This document shows, piece after piece, positions 1 through 7,718 of a DNA stretch of 7,718 bases. The translations under genes were made by a program, and so were the position numbers. How positions within the stretch are numbered: the first letter of the stretch is position 1; each line of letters opens with the position of its first letter. The stretch is from positions 1-7,718 of the forward strand of contig JAOPYU010000213.1 of the NCBI GenBank assembly GCA_025964455.1, in the 5' to 3' direction. This DNA comes from Thermoleophilia bacterium (GTDB lineage Bacteria; Actinomycetota; Thermoleophilia; Gaiellales; SKUG01). The notes under the pieces are model-generated. The model searched no databases. It worked only from the letters and a program-made list of their open reading frames with translations, and was not told the DNA's origin.

Positions 1-599
1 TGCTCGCCTCGCTCCGCACGCTCAACTCGCCCGACGGACCTGGCCTCGCCGCGCGCCGCATCGCGATCTCCACGGTCGGTTGGGTTCCGGGCATCGAGAA
101 GCTCGCGAGCGAGGAGATCCAGTTCAAGCTGGCCCTCAGCCTGCACGCGCCGAACGACCACGATCGCGGCCGGCTCATGCCGGTCAACCGCAAGTATCCG
201 ATCGAACGCCTCATGCAGGCCTGTGCGATGTACCGCGAGAAGACGCGGCGCCGCATCTTCATCGAGTACCTGATGCTCGAGGGCGAGAACGACTCCGCCG
301 ACCACGCCAAGGAACTCGCCCAGCTGCTGAACTCGCAGGAGGGCCCGGGCGGCTGGCACGTCAACCTCATCGCCTACAACCCGACCGGCACCGACTACGT
401 CGGCTCCTCGGACGAGACCGTGCGTCGATTCAGCTCGATCCTCGAGCGCCACGACATCGAGACGTCGTATCGGGTCAGTCGCGCGCGTGACATCTCCGGG
501 GCCTGTGGCCAGCTCGCCGCGCCCGTCGAGGCGGCTCGTCGCCGCCAGCGCGAGGAGAAGCTCGCGCGCATGAAGGCGGCCGAGGGCGCACCCGCCTGA
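1..599 (+). CDS. rlmN: RlmN, dual-specificity 23S rRNA A2503 / tRNA A37 C2-methyltransferase (C-terminal part; 5' end outside window)
   Basis: This radical-SAM enzyme methylates C2 of A2503 in 23S rRNA and of A37 in some tRNAs, tuning peptidyl-transferase function and decoding. The reading frame is open from the left edge (first full codon at base 3) and gives about 198 residues to the TGA at 597-599. Family blocks appear in order: ISTVGWVPGI, LALSLHAPND followed by RLMPVNRKYPI, IFIEYLMLEGEND, HVNLIAYNPTG, and near the end YRVSRARDISGACGQLA. The Cys codon at 504-506 in ACGQL matches the C-terminal catalytic cysteine (E. coli Cys355 by family knowledge), so the visible part looks functional. 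The CxxxCxxC Fe-S motif and the second catalytic Cys lie upstream of the window. The protein ends in a charged tail rich in Arg, Glu and Lys (about 25 residues). An ATG at 177 is in frame but internal. Cfr-type resistance enzymes are related, but the housekeeping blocks favour RlmN. Confidence 0.95.
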   Translation, partial: LASLRTLNSPDGPGLAARRIAISTVGWVPGIEKLASEEIQFKLALSLHAPNDHDRGRLMPVNRKYPIERLMQACAMYREKTRRRIFIEYLMLEGENDSADHAKELAQLLNSQEGPGGWHVNLIAYNPTGTDYVGSSDETVRRFSSILERHDIETSYRVSRARDISGACGQLAAPVEAARRRQREEKLARMKAAEGAPA

Positions 600-624
600 C
601 GTGCAGGTTCGAATGGATGCCGCC

Positions 625-646
625 CCGGCCGGGTAGTCCCGGCGGG
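625..646 (+). other. GC hairpin between rlmN and the DUF2339 gene
   Basis: GCCGGG (628-633) and CCCGGC (638-643) form a perfect 6-bp stem with the loop TAGT. After one G-G mismatch, two more C-G pairs extend it to the first base of the GTG start at 646. It begins about 25 bases after the rlmN stop. No T tract follows, so it is not a classical terminator. It may weakly terminate rlmN transcripts or cover the initiation region of the next gene. The structure is seen in the sequence; the role is inferred. Confidence 0.35.
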
Positions 647-3075
647 TGGAAGCCCTCATCGTTCTCGTGACCATCGGTAACGTCTGGGCGCTCATGCGCA
701 GCAGCAACGACCGGACCGCCGTAGCCGCGCTGCAGCGACGGGTCGCGACGCTCGAGGCGCAGCTCGCTGCCGGGGCGCGGGCTGAGGCGGCTCCGGCTGC
801 GACTCATGCGCCGGTCACAGCCACCGCGGCGTCCGCGGCTCAGGCCCCAGCGCCCTTCCACCAGCCTGCTGTGCCTGCAGTCACGCCGCAGGCGGTGACG
901 GCCTCCGCATACTCGACCTCCGCGCCGGAGACGCCCCGCGTGCCCGCCGGCCCGCGCGAACGCTCCCAGCTCGAGCGGATCGTCGCCGAACACACGCTGG
1001 CGATAGTCGGTGGCGTGTTCGTGCTGGTCGCGGCGGTGCTGTTCGTGACGTTCGCCATCGACCAGGGCTGGATCGGTCCGTGGCTGCGCTTCACGCTCAC
1101 GCTGGCGTTCGCAGCCGCGATCGTCGCCGCTGGCATCCTCGTCGCGCGGCGCATGCCGGCAGCAGAGCGGACGGGCCGCGCCATCGGATCGCTGCACGGG
1201 GTGCTGGCGGGAACCGGCGTGGCCGTGGCGTTCATCGCGATCGTCGCCGCGGTACGCGTGGAAGGGCTCCTGTCCGCGACCGCTGGAGCGCTGCTGGAGG
1301 TCGTGGTCGGCGTGACCGCCGTGATGATCGCGCGCCGCTGGCGATCGCAGGACCTGGCCGCCTTCGGCGTGTGCGTGGGCCTCGCGGCGCCGATCCTGGT
1401 CGATGCCCCGGCGGCCGGCGCCACGATCGCCCTGCTCGTGGCATCGCTTGGTGCGGCGGCCGTGCTCGCGGCGTGGGAGCAGTGGCCGCGGCTGTGGCTG
1501 GCGGCGGTGCTGATCAGTGCGCCGCAGGTCGCGAGCTACGCTCATCCAACCTCAACTTCCGCGACGGCGACGGTCCTGTTCGCGTGGTGGCTGCTCGCCG
1601 TTGCCGGGTGCGTCGCGTGCGCACTGCGCGACGACCGCGGCGCCCGTCGAAGCGTGATCAGCACCGTGTTCGTGGCGGCGCCGGTGGTCGCCGGCCGGCT
1701 CATCGACCTGCATTCGACCTACCCGCCGGATGAGCGCGCACGGGCCACGGCGCTCGCGCTGCTGGCGGCCCTCCACGTGCTTGCTGCGGCCGCGCTGTGG
1801 CTGCGCCCGCAGGCTCGCGATCGGAGCATCGGCCTGATCGTGGCGCTGCTCGGAGCGGGCGCGACCGTCGCTGCGGTGGCGATCGGTGACGCCGCCGGGG
1901 ATGTCGCGAGCGTTGCTGGCTGGGCGTTCGAAGCGGTGGCACTTGGCGTCCTCGCCGCACACCTGCGCAGTCGCGTGACCGCAGGCTTCGCCGGGGCCGC
2001 CGCGCTCCTGGCGATCGGGCACGCGCTGATCCTCGATGCCCCTATCTACCTGCTGTGGGATCCATCGGAGGGACTCGCCCAGCCGCTCGGCGCCATGATC
2101 GTGATCGCTGTCGCGGCGACCGCCGGCCGCGCCTTACTCGGCTCGCTCCCGGAGTTCGGGGACGGAGCACGCGACCTCGTTCGCCGCGCCCTGCGCGTGG
2201 TGATGGCCGTGAGCTGGTGGTACGCAGTCGCGCTCGCCGGCGCCTACGGGCTCGACGGCGCGCCGGGCGACGACCTGGCGATTGCCGCATGGGCAGCTGC
2301 GGGTGCGATCGCCTGCGTCGTGGTTCGGGGAGTCGACCGTCGCCCTGAATGGCTCTGGCTCGCGGCGCTGGCCGTGGGGTTGGAGGCCGTCCGTATCGAG
2401 CTTCCTCGCTACGAGTCGGCCGAAGCGCTGTGGGTGCTCATGCCGGCCTTGGCCTGCGCCTGTGCCCTCGCGCTGGCACGGCGCGCGGACACTGATTGGG
2501 AGGGCGTGCTCGGCGTGGCCGCCGCCCAGGGACTGCTCATCCTCGGCACGGTGCTGGTGCGCGTGCCGCCAAGTGCGCTGCGTACCGGCGACGTCGCCGG
2601 GCTGGGTGGGGCGGCCCTCGCATTGGCGGCACTGGTCGGTGCCGTCTGGCTCCTCGCCGCAGCGTTCGAGGCATGGGAGGACGCTCCACCCGACACGCAT
2701 CGCGCAGCGTGGATCGTACGCGCCCTCGTCGGCTGGTATGCCGTCTCCGTGCTCGTGGTCGCCGCGCTCACGTCCACGCCCGGGGACGTCGAGCAGTCGC
2801 CACAGCTGGCGTTGACATTGACATGGGTCGCCTTCGGCATCGCCGCGCTCCTGGCCGGCACGTCGCAGCGCCTGCGCCGGTTCAGGGAGCTGCGAATCGG
2901 TGGCTACACGCTGCTTGGGGTCGCCGCGGCGAAGCTCGTGCTCGTCGACACCGCCGAGTTCGAGACGCCCATGCGCGTCGTCGCCTTCCTGGCCACCGGC
3001 CTCGGGCTGCTCGGGAGTGCAGCCCTCGAGCAGCGCATGCGCGGCGACGACGCGTCGCCACCGCCCTTGCCGTGA
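646..3075 (+). CDS. DUF2339 family polytopic membrane protein
   Basis: This is an 809-residue integral membrane protein of unknown function in the DUF2339 family. A short N-terminal hydrophobic stretch (about residues 2-17) is followed by a coiled-coil-like segment (about 23-45, AALQRRVATLEAQL) and an Ala/Pro-rich linker (about 45-103). The family core then starts near residue 109, with the signature FAIDQGWIGPWLRF at about 136-149. The rest is a long series of Ala/Leu/Val-rich membrane segments with short Arg-bearing loops. It ends with a typical DUF2339 C-terminal block (LRIGGYTLLGVAAAKLVLVD, then a last membrane segment) and a short Asp/Pro tail. GTG 646 is the first possible start, because an in-frame TAG lies at 634-636; its ribosome site is weak (GGGTAG at 631-636). 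GTG 667 and ATG 694 are alternatives, but 646 keeps the first hydrophobic segment common in this family. It lies 46 bp after rlmN on the same strand and converges on the next gene with a 4-bp gap. No catalytic residues are recognisable; an envelope role is only a guess. Confidence 0.88.
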   Translation: MEALIVLVTIGNVWALMRSSNDRTAVAALQRRVATLEAQLAAGARAEAAPAATHAPVTATAASAAQAPAPFHQPAVPAVTPQAVTASAYSTSAPETPRVPAGPRERSQLERIVAEHTLAIVGGVFVLVAAVLFVTFAIDQGWIGPWLRFTLTLAFAAAIVAAGILVARRMPAAERTGRAIGSLHGVLAGTGVAVAFIAIVAAVRVEGLLSATAGALLEVVVGVTAVMIARRWRSQDLAAFGVCVGLAAPILVDAPAAGATIALLVASLGAAAVLAAWEQWPRLWLAAVLISAPQVASYAHPTSTSATATVLFAWWLLAVAGCVACALRDDRGARRSVISTVFVAAPVVAGRLIDLHSTYPPDERARATALALLAALHVLAAAALWLRPQARDRSIGLIVALLGAGATVAAVAIGDAAGDVASVAGWAFEAVALGVLAAHLRSRVTAGFAGAAALLAIGHALILDAPIYLLWDPSEGLAQPLGAMIVIAVAATAGRALLGSLPEFGDGARDLVRRALRVVMAVSWWYAVALAGAYGLDGAPGDDLAIAAWAAAGAIACVVVRGVDRRPEWLWLAALAVGLEAVRIELPRYESAEALWVLMPALACACALALARRADTDWEGVLGVAAAQGLLILGTVLVRVPPSALRTGDVAGLGGAALALAALVGAVWLLAAAFEAWEDAPPDTHRAAWIVRALVGWYAVSVLVVAALTSTPGDVEQSPQLALTLTWVAFGIAALLAGTSQRLRRFRELRIGGYTLLGVAAAKLVLVDTAEFETPMRVVAFLATGLGLLGSAALEQRMRGDDASPPPLP

Positions 3076-3079
3076 CCCG

Positions 3080-3643
3080 TCAGTGCGAGGGCAGCGCGCG
3101 CATCGGCGTGGCGAGCTCCCACTGCACGCCGGTGGCCCGCGACTGCAGGTCCAGGAAGGGGTGCACGTACTCCCACTCAGCCGGGTCGATGCTGAGTGCG
3201 GCATACCCGCTCGAATAGCGCTCGAAATAGACGCCGTGGGCGGCGAGCGCCCGAGCCACGCGCCAGAACGGCTCGTCGCTCTGGGGATCGGCGAGCGCCT
3301 GCTCGGTGCTGACCTCGCCGTCTGAATCGAAGATCCGGACCGTCAGCTCGGGCGCCGCGACGACGACCTCGACGCAGTAGAGCGCGCTGTCCTGCTCGCG
3401 CACCTGGACCTCGTCGCCCAGGGCTACGTGGTACGGAAAGTAGGGGATGCCCACGAGCCGGGCGCGGTCCCCGTCGAGGCGCACCGCCGGCACGCCCTCG
3501 GCTTCGGGGCCGCCCCCGCCTTCGACGGCATCGGGCACGGGGAACCAGACCACGCAGTTCGCGCCCTTCGCGAGGGGGTGGGGTTCCAGCCCGCCGTCCG
3601 CGTCGAGGCGCACGGGTCGGCGCGGATGCTCGACGGTCTCCAT
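3080..3643 (-). CDS. DUF4265-like protein, downstream member of a tandem pair
   Basis: This is a 187-residue soluble, acidic protein with no signal peptide or membrane segment. Residues 31-36 read VVWFPV. Residues 61-81 (ARLVGIPYFPYHVALGDEVQV) match the usual DUF4265 pattern: a hydrophobic strand, an 'IPYF' type turn and a conserved LGDEV. A C-terminal half follows with FWRVARALAAHGVYFE and a final VQWELATP strand. The function of DUF4265 is unknown. The ATG at 3643-3641 lies 6 bp after the stop of the upstream gene, and no purine-rich ribosome site precedes it (the spacer is TCCCCC), so translational coupling is likely. The stop is 4 bp from that of the convergent DUF2339 gene, leaving no room for a terminator between them. 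Blocks and their spacing agree with the neighbour at 3650-4234, implying an old duplication. The family call rests on remembered motif patterns. Confidence 0.75.
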   Translation of the reverse strand: METVEHPRRPVRLDADGGLEPHPLAKGANCVVWFPVPDAVEGGGGPEAEGVPAVRLDGDRARLVGIPYFPYHVALGDEVQVREQDSALYCVEVVVAAPELTVRIFDSDGEVSTEQALADPQSDEPFWRVARALAAHGVYFERYSSGYAALSIDPAEWEYVHPFLDLQSRATGVQWELATPMRALPSH

Positions 3644-3649
3644 GGGGGA

Positions 3650-4234
3650 TCAGTTCGCGGCGGGGGGCACGTGCCCTGCCTGCGCGCGCTCGCCGGCCGT
3701 CTCGTCATGACGGTCGAGCGTCGCGTACTCGAAGCGGAGGGCGCCAGCCGCCGCATCGGCACCGAGCTGCTCCAACACCCCGGCGATCGCCGGGCGCGGC
3801 ACGCTCGCCGCGACAGCGTGGTCGCCGATCGCATCGAACCAGCAGCTGCCGGCCCCACCCGCTGCCTCGTCGATGCGTCGCGCGAGCCAGCGCCAGTCGT
3901 GCTCGGCGTCGGCGGCAACCGCACGGACAGTCCCCGCGAGCGCCAGCGCCAGCTCGCCGCGCGCGAGCGGCTCGCCGTCCCAGTCGGCCACCGCTACCTC
4001 GTCGCCGAGCGCCAGGCGCTCCACGACGTGCGGCACCGCGACGATCCGCATGGCGCCGGCACGCGTCGGCACGCACAGCAGGCCCTCGAGTGCGTCGACG
4101 TCCCGCCCGTCCGGCGTGGCGATCGGAAACCACGCCATGCGCGCATCCCTGCGCGTCGCGTCATCGTGTGGCACGAGCGTGCTGGCCCCGGCGGGCAGGC
4201 GCCCGGCTAGTCCTGCGTGGCGGTGGTGCTGCAT
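3650..4234 (-). CDS. DUF4265-like protein, upstream diverged paralogue
   Basis: This 194-residue soluble protein has the same layout as its neighbour: AWFPI at residues 34-38, MRIVAVPHVVERLALGDEVAV at 62-82 (LGDEV kept, the aromatic IPYF turn replaced by VPHV), WRWLARRIDEA at about 115-125, and a C-terminal strand LRFEYATLD. In both proteins the core starts after about 30 variable residues and the LGDEV block falls at the same residue number to within one. A His/Arg-rich N-terminus and an Ala/Gly-rich tail look disordered. The ATG at 4234-4232 is favoured because GAGGA lies 8 bases upstream; an internal Met at residue 33 would cut away the N-terminal arm. The gene is first in a probable two-gene operon, and its leader contains the C-rich structured region described separately. 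No function is known. It is more diverged from the DUF4265 pattern than its neighbour, so its family call is less certain than the paralogy. Confidence 0.7.
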   Translation of the reverse strand: MQHHRHAGLAGRLPAGASTLVPHDDATRRDARMAWFPIATPDGRDVDALEGLLCVPTRAGAMRIVAVPHVVERLALGDEVAVADWDGEPLARGELALALAGTVRAVAADAEHDWRWLARRIDEAAGGAGSCWFDAIGDHAVAASVPRPAIAGVLEQLGADAAAGALRFEYATLDRHDETAGERAQAGHVPPAAN

Positions 4235-4251
4235 CGCGGGGATCCTCGCAT
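4207..4251 (-). other. Possible 14-codon leader ORF overlapping the DUF4265 start
   Basis: On the minus strand an ATG at 4251-4249 opens a 14-codon frame (MRGSPRCSTTATQD) ending in TAG at 4209-4207, so it overlaps the next gene's start in another frame. AGGGAG lies 8 bases before it, a fair ribosome site. It could be a small regulatory ORF or simply chance; nothing shows that it is translated. Confidence 0.2.
4243..4247 (-). promoter_or_regulatory. Shine-Dalgarno site of the upstream DUF4265-like gene
   Basis: On the minus strand GAGGA stands 8 bases before the ATG at 4234. It is the only good ribosome site next to this start and supports it over the internal Met at residue 33. Confidence 0.55.
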
Positions 4252-4320
4252 GCAGCCGGCTCCCTGCGGCGCGGCTGGGGCCGCGACCGGCGCGACAGGA
4301 CGCCCGCCCGAAGGTGCGTC

Positions 4321-4383
4321 GGGAGGGAGGGAGGACGCGAGGGTGTTCTCGGCGCCGGTCCGCGGGGGGGAGGGAGGTGCGGG
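4321..4383 (+). other. Two potential G-quadruplex tracts on the plus strand
   Basis: Tracts of three G at 4321-4323, 4325-4327, 4329-4331 and 4341-4343 are separated by 1, 1 and 9 bases. A second set at 4364-4366, 4368-4370, 4372-4374 and 4381-4383 is separated by 1, 1 and 6 bases and meets the usual short-loop G-quadruplex pattern. Folding is possible in single-stranded DNA or a plus-strand RNA, and would compete with the hairpins because the G tracts overlap their loops and stems. Confidence 0.4.
4369..4380 (-). repeat. C-rich 12-mer, copy 1 (GCACCTCCCTCC on the minus strand)
   Basis: This 12-mer is identical to the one at 4437-4448. It spans the loop and the first two stem bases of the larger hairpin of the candidate RNA. 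It contains CACCTCC, the core found at the 3' end of bacterial 16S rRNA. Confidence 0.6.
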
Positions 4384-4436
4384 CCGGCGACTGGCGTGGC
4401 GTCCTGTCGCGTTGTGTGTGCCGGTACGGACTTTCA

Positions 4437-4448
4437 GGAGGGAGGTGC
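4437..4448 (-). repeat. C-rich 12-mer, copy 2 (GCACCTCCCTCC on the minus strand)
   Basis: This is an exact copy of the 12-mer at 4369-4380, lying 26 bases outside the large inverted repeat on the lon side. On the minus strand it is followed by TGAAAGTCC, and I see no stable stem around it on that strand, so it would be single-stranded in an RNA. Confidence 0.6.
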
Positions 4449-4462
4449 CAGTGTGTCGGTGG

Positions 4463-4494
4463 GGGCGCCGCGCTCGTGCTGCGCTCCGGCGCCC
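4463..4494 (-). terminator. Second GC hairpin downstream of lon (possible U-less terminator)
   Basis: GGGCGCCG (4463-4470) is the exact reverse complement of CGGCGCCC (4487-4494), giving an 8-bp stem with a 16-base loop. It lies about 38 bases beyond the lon stop in the direction of lon transcription. No T tract follows on either strand, so any terminator role is inferred from position and stem strength only. Confidence 0.35.
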
Positions 4495-4501
4495 TGTGGC
4501 C

Positions 4502-4516
4502 GCCGCGAGTCGCGGC
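4502..4516 (-). terminator. First GC hairpin just after the lon stop
   Basis: GCCGCG (4502-4507) pairs with CGCGGC (4511-4516) around a 3-base loop, 15 bases after the lon stop codon. The short stem and absence of a T tract make it a weak terminator candidate. It might instead protect the lon mRNA 3' end. Confidence 0.35.
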
Positions 4517-4531
4517 CGTGGCCTCGGAGGG

Positions 4532-6946
<2,415 letters not shown>

Positions 6947-7020
6947 CTACGGCTCGATGCTAGTCGATGGCTGCGACGGGCATCAGCTCAGCACCGGTTT
7001 GGCTCCGCGCGCCGGCCGTG
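6947..7020 (-). other. lon leader / intergenic spacer
   Basis: This is the 74 bases between the IPT/TIG gene stop and the lon ATG. On the minus strand TAGCAT (6957-6962) could serve as a -10 box (4 of 6 consensus bases), but the hexamer 18 bases upstream (CTGATG) is a poor -35. No HspR-type (CTTGAGT/ACTCAAG) or CIRCE-type inverted repeat, which would suggest heat-shock control of lon, is present. No clear terminator for the upstream gene is visible. Confidence 0.3.
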
Positions 7021-7718
7021 TCACGGCTGCGCGAGTACCGTCCACGTGATTGCCGTCGAGTAACTGCCTGCAAGCTGGTTGGTCGGTATCGCGAGGCGAA
7101 GGTCGTACGCAAACGTGGAGGTCCCCGGTGCGACGGTGGATTCAGCGGCCGATGCAGTGGTCGAGAATCCGGTCCACGCTTCGCTCACCCCGAAGTGCTT
7201 CCACAGCAGCGAGGTGCTCAGCGGCAGGGCACTGGGTCCCGCCCATGCGGTCGCGGCCACGTCGACGCGCGTGTCGGTATCGCTCACCACCTGGAGCAGC
7301 GCCGCCGCGCCCGGAAGCGTCTGTCCCGACCCACCTGGCCCGATGTCACGGGTCGCGCCGCCGGGAGCAGCGCCGAATCCGATGGCCCACGGCGCCGTCG
7401 TGTCGCGCACGCCGTCGGCGAACCCGAGCGTGGACAGCGACACCGTGAGCGACGGCGCCGTCACCGTGAATGCGCTCAGGCCCGTCGCGCTGACGAGATC
7501 GGGGTGCTGCACCGTCACGTCGCGCGTGCCGAGCGCGGCGTTGCCGGCCACGTCCACCACGACGTCGATGCTGGTGGAGTCGACCCAGGTCGTGGACGTG
7601 ACAGCGACACCCGCGGCCGAGAACGTGACCGTCGCTCCCGACTGGAATCCGACGCCGGAGATGCGAACCGTGGTGGTGCGGCCCTGCGGGAGCGACGCCG
7701 GGGCCGCCCCGGACACGG
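7021..7718 (-). CDS. IPT/TIG (Ig-like) repeat surface or secreted protein, C-terminal part (5' end outside window)
   Basis: The frame is open to the right edge on the minus strand; about 232 C-terminal residues are visible, ending at the TGA (7023-7021). The first part (about residues 7-85) matches the bacterial IPT/TIG fold: TTTVRISGVGFQSGATVTFS, then GVAVTSTTWVDSTSIDVVV, and ALGTRDVTVQHPD ending in AFTV. A Thr/Ser/Gly/Ala-rich beta-type domain follows, with ALLQVVSDTDTRVDVAATAW and a final block LRLAIPTNQLAGSYSTAITW. That ending resembles extracellular WxL-like or Ig-like domains that finish in '..AGTYT..I.Y/W TV'. The protein ends in TVLAQP with no C-terminal membrane helix or LPxTG signal, so it is probably released or held non-covalently. 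There are almost no Cys or Lys residues. The GTG at 7716 is only the first in-window start-like codon, inside the gene, and not the true start. The partner or ligand is unknown. Confidence 0.8.
   Translation of the reverse strand, partial: VSGAAPASLPQGRTTTVRISGVGFQSGATVTFSAAGVAVTSTTWVDSTSIDVVVDVAGNAALGTRDVTVQHPDLVSATGLSAFTVTAPSLTVSLSTLGFADGVRDTTAPWAIGFGAAPGGATRDIGPGGSGQTLPGAAALLQVVSDTDTRVDVAATAWAGPSALPLSTSLLWKHFGVSEAWTGFSTTASAAESTVAPGTSTFAYDLRLAIPTNQLAGSYSTAITWTVLAQP

Larger units (their letters stand above)
4291..4411 (-). ncRNA. Candidate structured RNA: three-way junction with two C-rich loops
   Basis: A perfect 14-bp inverted repeat (CGCGACAGGACGCC at 4291-4304, its reverse complement at 4398-4411) encloses two hairpins. 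One has an 11-position stem, 4353-4363 with 4379-4389, and a 15-base loop (4364-4378). The other has a 5-bp stem GCGTC/GACGC (4316-4320 with 4334-4338) and a 13-base loop (4321-4333). On the minus strand the loops read ACCTCCCTCCCCCCC and CTCCCTCCCTCCC. Both flanking genes run in the minus direction, so this would lie in the lon 3' / DUF4265 5' transcript or in its own sRNA. Two hairpins with C runs in their loops recall the actinobacterial 6C RNA, but I cannot claim homology. One pair in the 11-position stem is G-U if the plus strand is transcribed and a C-A mismatch on the minus strand, so the active strand is uncertain. No convincing promoter or T-tract terminator was found. Confidence 0.4.

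Noticed and set aside
475..1545. Minus-strand open frame of 356 codons over the start of the DUF2339 gene
   Set aside because: The composition (Arg, Gly, His runs) is typical of a shadow frame. The plus strand encodes a coherent membrane protein with family motifs.
2134..3204. Minus-strand open frame of 356 codons over the DUF2339 3' end and the neighbouring gene end
   Set aside because: It overlaps two genes with recognised motifs in better frames and has no domain signal.
3428..4210. Plus-strand open frame of 260 codons opposite the DUF4265-like pair
   Set aside because: The minus strand holds two consecutive frames with matching protein blocks and a good ribosome site; the plus frame has neither.
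4235..4531. A protein-coding gene, tRNA or classical Rho-independent terminator in the lon / DUF4265 gap
   Set aside because: There is no good start-to-stop frame confined to the gap, no tRNA cloverleaf, and no hairpin followed by a T tract; only GC hairpins without a T tract are seen.
6947..7020. Possible heat-shock operator (HAIR or CIRCE) before lon
   Set aside because: No CTTGAGT/ACTCAAG or TTAGCACTC/GAGTGCTAA inverted pair is present; only weak short repeats such as TCGATG occur.

Overview
This is a chromosomal window from a very GC-rich bacterium (roughly 70% G+C by eye, not computed). GTG starts, strong third-position GC bias, a LonA protease, a DUF2339 membrane protein and DUF4265 proteins fit an actinobacterium-like lineage, for example Thermoleophilia or another poorly sampled high-GC group. 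The sequence alone does not settle the lineage. No mobile element, CRISPR array, tRNA or rRNA is visible, so most of the window looks like ordinary core genome.

Layout. (1) 1-599, +: the 3' part of rlmN (23S rRNA/tRNA m2A methyltransferase). (2) 646-3075, +: an 809-residue polytopic DUF2339 membrane protein, preceded by a short GC hairpin that reaches its GTG start. (3) 3080-3643 and 3650-4234, both -: two small proteins in tandem, 6 bp apart. Both look like DUF4265-type proteins and appear to be diverged duplicates of each other. They converge on the DUF2339 gene with a 4-bp gap. (4) 4235-4531: a 297-bp intergenic region with dense secondary structure. (5) 4532-6946, -: a complete lon. (6) 7021-7718, -: the C-terminal end of a secreted IPT/TIG-type Ig-like protein that runs off the right edge.

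The most interesting part is the 297-bp region between lon and the DUF4265 pair. Read on the minus strand, which is the direction of both flanking genes, two GC hairpins follow the lon stop. Next comes a 14-bp perfect inverted repeat (4291-4304 / 4398-4411) enclosing two further hairpins, whose loops are almost pure C/T (CCTCCCTCC-like, one with seven C in a row). The result is a possible three-way-junction RNA of about 121 nt with two C-rich loops. A third copy of the C-rich motif lies just upstream of it. The C-rich motif contains CACCTCC, the same core as the anti-Shine-Dalgarno tail of 16S rRNA. This resembles in concept the actinobacterial 6C RNAs and other C-rich-loop sRNAs that target ribosome binding sites. 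It could instead be a cis-acting leader of the DUF4265 operon, or act as G-quadruplex DNA on the other strand.

Functionally, rlmN (translation fidelity) and lon (protein quality control) are housekeeping genes. The DUF2339 and DUF4265 genes have no known role, and there is no clear evidence that all genes here form one pathway. The DUF4265 pair is very likely one transcription unit with translational coupling.
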